Shown: one piece after another, positions 59,757-64,000 of the stretch
Layout: every line of letters starts with the position of its first letter
Numbering within the stretch: position 1 is the stretch's first letter
Assembly: GCF_023657595.1 (NCBI RefSeq)
Contig: NZ_CP098323.1
Span: forward strand, 768,001 to 832,000
DNA from: Cytobacillus firmus
Lineage (GTDB): Bacteria; Bacillota; Bacilli; Bacillales; Cytobacillaceae
Reading direction: 5' to 3'
Length of the DNA: 64,000 nucleotides
The notes under the pieces: generated by a model
Database searches by the model: none
What the model saw: only the letters and a program-made list of their open reading frames with translations
What the model was told of the DNA's origin: nothing
Position numbers and translations under genes: made by a program

Positions 59757-60980
59757 ATGGGTTTGCCGAAGGAGAGGCATAACGGATACAGTCAGGCGGA
59801 ACAAAAGGGTTCCTTCATAAGGGATCTAAATGCTGAAAACATTTCATCGGGAATCATTGCAAGCACGCTGGTCATGACCGGGCCGGCCCTGATTATCCTG
59901 CAGGCAGCATCAGCAGGTGGATTCACGGATCAGCAGACGATTAACTGGATGTTTGCGGTTTATTTTTTCGGCGGTGTCTACAGCATCCTCATGCCGCTTC
60001 TATATCGTATTCCGATTACTGGGGGGCATTCGATTACAGGTGCAGCATTTTTGGCGACGGTGACTGCGCAATACTCGTATCCTGAGCTGATTGGCGGGTA
60101 TGTCATTTCCGGGCTGCTGATTTTTCTGGTAGGCATTTCAGGTCTGTTTACAAAAATCATTGGCTGGGTGCCGAAAGAGGTTATTGCCTCCATGCTTGGC
60201 GGGCTCGTTGCCGGGTATGTCGTGAAGCTCGTGCCTGCCATACAGGAAATGCCTGTTGTCGGAGGAGCGGCGTTAGTCAGCTTCCTGCTTTTTACGAGAT
60301 ATGTGAAAAAATTTCCGCCTGTGCTCGCAGCAATTGCGGCTGCCTTTGCCGCATTGTTTTTGACAGCCGATGTACATCCGGCCAAAGAGATAGCGTATTT
60401 TCTGCCGTCTCTTCAGATGCCCGAATTCAGCTGGATGGGGATCGTAACCATTGCCCTCCCGCTTGCGATGCTGATTCTGAGCAATGATGCAGCACCAGGA
60501 ATCGGGGCATTGGAAAGCGAAGATTTCAAGCCCCCTATTCGGAAAATCGTCTCATCAAGCGGCGTCTTCTCCGTAATCACCAGCTTCTTTGGCGGACAGT
60601 GTGCCAATATCGCCGGCATGATGAGCGCCATCTGTGCCGGACCGGATTCAGGGCCCAGGGAGAAAAGGTATATGGGAGCAGTGGTGTCAGGTGTAATTAC
60701 GATTGTGTTTGGGATATTCGCCTGGAAAATCGTGCCCTTTATCCAGTCGCTTCCGCAGGCATTTGTCTCACTGCTCGCCGGGTTCGCCCTGATTGGCGTC
60801 CTCCATTCCAGCCTGCAAACTGGCTTTTCCGGAAACCGGTACAGGCTAAGTGCCCTCGCAGCCTTCATCGTCACTTTATCAGGCGTGAGCTTTCTTCATA
60901 TAAGCGCTCCTGTTTGGGGACTTGTTGCCGGGGCGATATTGGCGCGGACAATAGAGAGGCAGTTAATTGAAAAAGGATAG
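59757..60980 (+). CDS. BenE-family benzoate/H+ symporter-like transporter
   Basis: The 407-residue protein has about 12 membrane helices and BenE-like segments (TGPALIILQAASAGG, YRIPITGGHSITGAAFLATV, LSNDAAPGIGALES, FFGGQCANIAGMMSAICAGPDSGPREKRY). BenE proteins are nucleobase-transporter-fold importers of benzoate-type acids. It is followed by a PucR-type regulator and an aldehyde dehydrogenase, so an aromatic acid or related compound is plausible, but no ring-opening genes are in the window. Confidence 0.82.
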   Translation: MGLPKERHNGYSQAEQKGSFIRDLNAENISSGIIASTLVMTGPALIILQAASAGGFTDQQTINWMFAVYFFGGVYSILMPLLYRIPITGGHSITGAAFLATVTAQYSYPELIGGYVISGLLIFLVGISGLFTKIIGWVPKEVIASMLGGLVAGYVVKLVPAIQEMPVVGGAALVSFLLFTRYVKKFPPVLAAIAAAFAALFLTADVHPAKEIAYFLPSLQMPEFSWMGIVTIALPLAMLILSNDAAPGIGALESEDFKPPIRKIVSSSGVFSVITSFFGGQCANIAGMMSAICAGPDSGPREKRYMGAVVSGVITIVFGIFAWKIVPFIQSLPQAFVSLLAGFALIGVLHSSLQTGFSGNRYRLSALAAFIVTLSGVSFLHISAPVWGLVAGAILARTIERQLIEKG

Positions 60981-61057
60981 TTTTTCAGAAAAATAGATAG
61001 GTTGAACAATAATAGATGGTAATGACATTCACCAGCCTATTAGAAAGGAGAACTGCT

Positions 61058-62644
61058 ATGGCCATCATGCAGGACAAAATCTCAAGCCTCCTGGAAATTA
61101 ATCGCAGTTTAACCCAGTCTCTTGAACTGGAGGAAATTCTAAAGAGGCTGGTACAAGCAGCCTTTGATTTAGTAGACCATGCAGATACCACCATTCTTTA
61201 CACATTAAAGGAAGATGGATTATTGCATTTTTCCAGCGGGGTCGGGGTGGAGACAGGATTTATGAGCCAGGTGAAGTTTGAGCCGGGTGAATCCTTGACG
61301 GGGCTGGTATTTCTGACTAAAAAGGGCCTAATTGCATCAGGAAATGAGTTCAGGGAGCATATGAGCCGTATGTCTGAGACAAATTATGTTCATTTTTTTA
61401 ATGGAGTCTACCGGCGTGAAGTGAAGAGCGGGATCGTCGTCCCATTGGTTTATAAGGAGAATTGCATTGGCGTGCTTGTGGTGGATAACTTCGACAAGGA
61501 TGTACAGTTTATTGAAGCCGACTTTCAAGTGCTGGAGGTGGTGGCAGACCAGGCGGCTATTGCTATCATGAACTCGAAGCTTTACGAAGAAGTGAGGCAG
61601 AAAAATGAGGAACTGAGCGAATCCCTTGATATCCACCGGAAATTCACGAAGATTCTGCTGGAGGGAAGGGGGACTTCGTTTATCCTGGATACGATCAGTC
61701 ACATTTTGGGTTCCTCTGTAATCTTTGCAGAGGAACCAATAAATCCATCCAGTTCTTTTCCGATCATAAACTCCAACGAACTTTTCGGATATTTCCTTCT
61801 GGATGAGCCTGTTGAACGTTTGACGAATATCCAGAAGGCCGCTCTTGAGCATGCTTCAACGGCTTTATCACTGGAGTTTGTCAGGCAGAATACGCTTTTT
61901 GAAAAAGAGATGCACCTAAGAGAAGAGGCCTTTCATGATTTGATTAATGGCGGACGTCTGAATGCAAGGATTCTGGAAAAGTTTCGCATGAATGAGAAAA
62001 GCAGCATCGCCTGTATGATGGTGGACTGCAAGTCTGGTTTTCTATGGGATGCTGCCTCCATCCTTCAAAAAGAAAAACTCATCCGATCGATCGAGCAGAT
62101 CATCATGAAATACTGTGAAACCTCAATCGTTTTTACGAAATCAAACCAGATCATAGCACTCTTGGTGAATGGACGAAAAAAGTATGACCAGTCTCTAGCT
62201 GTTGATATTCAGAGAAAAGTGAGCAGAGCTATCATTGGTTTGGGCAGAGAGGTTGATCTAACAGATATGACAGATACTTATCAGGAAGCTGCCGAAGCTT
62301 TATCATTTGCTAAAAACCATCAGCACAAAACCTTTATCACTTATTCTGAGCTTGGTGCTGAAAGACTGTGGCTCAACACCGACCGCAGCTTGCTGAATAA
62401 ATTTGTCACCGATAAAATAGGCTCTCTTTTAAAAATGGAGCCAGAATACTTAAAAACGATGCAAACCTTCCTGGCACATAATCAAAGCCATAAACAAACA
62501 GCAGAAGAGATGCATATCCATCCCAATACCCTTGCATACCGGCTGAAAAAAATCGAGAGCGAGCTGCAGCTGGATTTTTCCCGGAAAGAAGATTGGATTA
62601 CAGTGGTCCTGGCCTTCCAGGTCTTTGATTTTTTAAACCCATAA
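61058..62644 (+). CDS. GAF-domain transcriptional regulator with PucR/CdaR-type HTH
   Basis: The 528-residue protein has an N-terminal GAF domain (about 10-170, SLLEINRSLTQSLELEEILKRLVQAAFDLV), a coiled-coil linker, a second sensor-like region, a degenerate GGDEF-like CdaR segment, and a C-terminal helix-turn-helix (TMQTFLAHNQSHKQTAEEMHIHPNTLAYRLKKIE) characteristic of PucR/CdaR activators. It probably controls the flanking transporter and aldehyde dehydrogenase genes. Start at 61058 with an AAAGGAG site. Confidence 0.85.
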   Translation: MAIMQDKISSLLEINRSLTQSLELEEILKRLVQAAFDLVDHADTTILYTLKEDGLLHFSSGVGVETGFMSQVKFEPGESLTGLVFLTKKGLIASGNEFREHMSRMSETNYVHFFNGVYRREVKSGIVVPLVYKENCIGVLVVDNFDKDVQFIEADFQVLEVVADQAAIAIMNSKLYEEVRQKNEELSESLDIHRKFTKILLEGRGTSFILDTISHILGSSVIFAEEPINPSSSFPIINSNELFGYFLLDEPVERLTNIQKAALEHASTALSLEFVRQNTLFEKEMHLREEAFHDLINGGRLNARILEKFRMNEKSSIACMMVDCKSGFLWDAASILQKEKLIRSIEQIIMKYCETSIVFTKSNQIIALLVNGRKKYDQSLAVDIQRKVSRAIIGLGREVDLTDMTDTYQEAAEALSFAKNHQHKTFITYSELGAERLWLNTDRSLLNKFVTDKIGSLLKMEPEYLKTMQTFLAHNQSHKQTAEEMHIHPNTLAYRLKKIESELQLDFSRKEDWITVVLAFQVFDFLNP

Positions 62645-62646
62645 TT

Positions 62647-62658
62647 GGTGCTTGTCAC
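62647..62658 (-). repeat. Degenerate copy of the GGTGACAGGCACC word
   Basis: GGTGCTTGTCAC is the inverted form of the repeat head with one change. It lies just after the regulator gene stop codon, the same kind of position as copy 2. Confidence 0.4.
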
Positions 62659-62751
62659 AAAGAACAGAAGGATTATTTGGCTGTTGGCACATGTACAGGG
62701 AATATTCTAAATATTATAATAATCTCAACTTAAGCGATAAGGAGAGATTGG

Positions 62752-64000
62752 ATGAGTACAGAGGTTAATAGCCAGAAAACTGCAGTCAGGAATACTGGTG
62801 CAGAAACTTATTACAATTACATTGGCGGGGAATGGGTTCCTTCTGTGACAGGGGAAACGTATCCGAGTGTGAATCCAGCCAATACAGATGAGGTACTGGG
62901 TTACTTTCAGAAATCGAATGGGATTGATGTGCAAAAAGCAATCGATAGTGCAAAGAGAGCTTTTCCCGAATGGAAAAATACATCTCCAATCAGCCGGGGG
63001 GACATCCTTTTTAAACTGATCTTTCTCATCCAGCAGGAAAAAGAGGAATTAGCAGAAATTATTACGAAGGAAGTAGGCAAAACGATCGAGGCAGCCCGAA
63101 AGGAAGTGGATGCAACGGTTCAGGCTCTAAAGCATTTCAGCGGTGAGGCTAACCGGATTTCAGGTGAAACCGTGCCTGCAATTGATCCGAAAACCTTTGC
63201 CTGCACGATTCAGGAGCCGCTGGGAGTGGTGGCTGTCGTTACGCCATTTAATTTTCCGCTCGGAATCGCCATTTATAAAATTGCACCTTCCATGCTGGCG
63301 GGAAATACGATCATCTATAAGGCCGCAAGTGACACGTCTTTAATCGCAGTGAAGGTAGTCGAGCTGTTCGAAAAGGCTGGAATGCCAGCGGGCGTGCTGA
63401 ATATGATCACGGGCCCGGGTTCTGTCGTAGGAGAAGAGCTTGGAACCAATCCGGAAATTAAGGCAGTCTCGTTTACAGGCTCCTCTGATGTGGGCATCCA
63501 TCTTGGCAAGCTTGTGACAGCCCATGGCGGAAAAATGCAGGCCGAAATGGGCGGGAAGAACGCGACGGTCATTCTGGAGGATGCCAATCTGGAAGAGGCT
63601 GTCCAGAGTGTGGTCATCAGCGGATTTTACAATAACGGCCAAAGCTGTACGGGAACCAGCCGCGTGATTGTGCCCCGGTCCATTTCGCGAAAGGTCATTG
63701 ATTTATTAGTTGAAAAAGCGAAGCAAGTAAAAGTCGGCAATGGGGTGCGGGAAGGATATGACAACGGTGCGGTTGCGAATAAGCATCAATTGAATACGTA
63801 TCTCCATTATGTGAATAGCGCCATCGAAGAAGGAGCTGTTCTTGAATATGGCGGAAAGCAGCTGACAGATGGCGATATGGCAAATGGCTATTTCGTTGCT
63901 CCGACAGTTTTCAGTAAAGTTACAAAGGATTTTACAATCGCCCAGGAAGAGATTTTCGGTCCTGTTGTGGCTGTGATGGAAACGGATTCTTACGAAGAGG
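62752..64000 (+). CDS. Aldehyde dehydrogenase family protein, 5-prime part (cut by window edge)
   Basis: 416 residues are visible without a stop. The ALDH features are complete: N167 in TPFNFPLG, E265 in EMGGKNA, the catalytic C299 in NNGQSCTGTSR and EEIFGPVV near the end. It oxidises an aldehyde to the acid with NAD(P)+. The NGQSCTGTSR region recalls 2-oxoglutarate-semialdehyde dehydrogenases (GucD/YcbD-type), but the neighbours (BenE-type symporter, PucR-type regulator) allow an aromatic aldehyde. An AAGGAGAG site precedes the ATG. Confidence 0.9.
   Translation, partial: MSTEVNSQKTAVRNTGAETYYNYIGGEWVPSVTGETYPSVNPANTDEVLGYFQKSNGIDVQKAIDSAKRAFPEWKNTSPISRGDILFKLIFLIQQEKEELAEIITKEVGKTIEAARKEVDATVQALKHFSGEANRISGETVPAIDPKTFACTIQEPLGVVAVVTPFNFPLGIAIYKIAPSMLAGNTIIYKAASDTSLIAVKVVELFEKAGMPAGVLNMITGPGSVVGEELGTNPEIKAVSFTGSSDVGIHLGKLVTAHGGKMQAEMGGKNATVILEDANLEEAVQSVVISGFYNNGQSCTGTSRVIVPRSISRKVIDLLVEKAKQVKVGNGVREGYDNGAVANKHQLNTYLHYVNSAIEEGAVLEYGGKQLTDGDMANGYFVAPTVFSKVTKDFTIAQEEIFGPVVAVMETDSYEE

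Noticed and set aside
62676-62700. Sigma-54 promoter (TTGGCAC...) before the aldehyde dehydrogenase gene
   Set aside because: The -12 GC element at the required spacing is absent, and the GAF regulator lacks a sigma-54 activator ATPase domain.

Overview
The window reads as chromosomal DNA of a low-GC Gram-positive, spore-forming Bacillaceae member, closest in feel to the Cytobacillus/Mesobacillus (former Bacillus firmus) group. The signs are strong GGAGG-type ribosome binding sites, frequent TTG starts, BceRS-AB, GtaB, stressosome (RsbR-like) proteins, a DUF3231 protein, and the dispersed repeat that opens with TCTAGCTGCAGCGCCTAG and closes with GGCGCTTCCGC. No rRNA, tRNA, CRISPR array, intact transposase or prophage gene was found.

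Layout. 0-5.3 kb: nitroreductase end, small membrane protein, BceRS-type two-component system with BceAB-type ABC transporter. 5.4-10.5 kb: envelope glycosylation locus (galE, convergent gtaB, then a GT-C membrane protein, a GT2 polyprenyl-phosphate glycosyltransferase and a GtrA flippase). 10.6-17 kb: MEDS protein, cold-shock protein, MerR/MFS drug-efflux pair, VOC protein, GreA-tail protein, old yellow enzyme. 17.2-21.5 kb: operon of HtrA protease, PrsA-like foldase and an ABC exporter. 21.7-27 kb: TetR regulator and a kynurenine pathway operon (kynU, kynB, kynA, NSS transporter) with a repeat-filled spacer of about 440 bp. 27-32.3 kb: RsbR-like STAS protein behind a sigma-B-type promoter, methyltransferase, a highly structured RNA element, DUF378, HtpX, DUF1836, MerR/SRPBCC pair. 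32.3-38.2 kb: ABC exporter, DUF819 and NCS2 transporters, ANT(6)-like enzyme. 38.2-46 kb: a more AT-rich catabolic island (GntR regulator, opine-dehydrogenase-like enzyme, TRAP transporter, split UxaA/SuyAB-type lyase, FAD oxidase) of unknown substrate. 46.2-50 kb: acyl-CoA ligase, MerR regulator and AidB-like acyl-CoA dehydrogenase. 50.2-56 kb: TipA-like regulator whose promoter is separated from the gene by a dispersed repeat, a CBO0543 membrane protein, a Cys/His/Lys-rich repeat protein, RND efflux pump. 56.4-59.6 kb: ABM protein, helical protein, cobalamin-binding photoreceptor-like protein, PAS-STAS protein, and a frameshifted DUF3231 gene. 59.7-64 kb: BenE-type symporter, GAF/PucR-type regulator, start of an aldehyde dehydrogenase.

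The observations most worth following are the pseudoknotted RNA element at 28.76-29.01 kb, which has no associated protein gene; the putative B12 light-sensing input to the stressosome at 56.4-58.5 kb; the Cys-rich repeat protein; and the unassigned TRAP/UxaA/opine-dehydrogenase operon. Function calls rest on recognised motifs and family resemblance read by eye; no database search was run.
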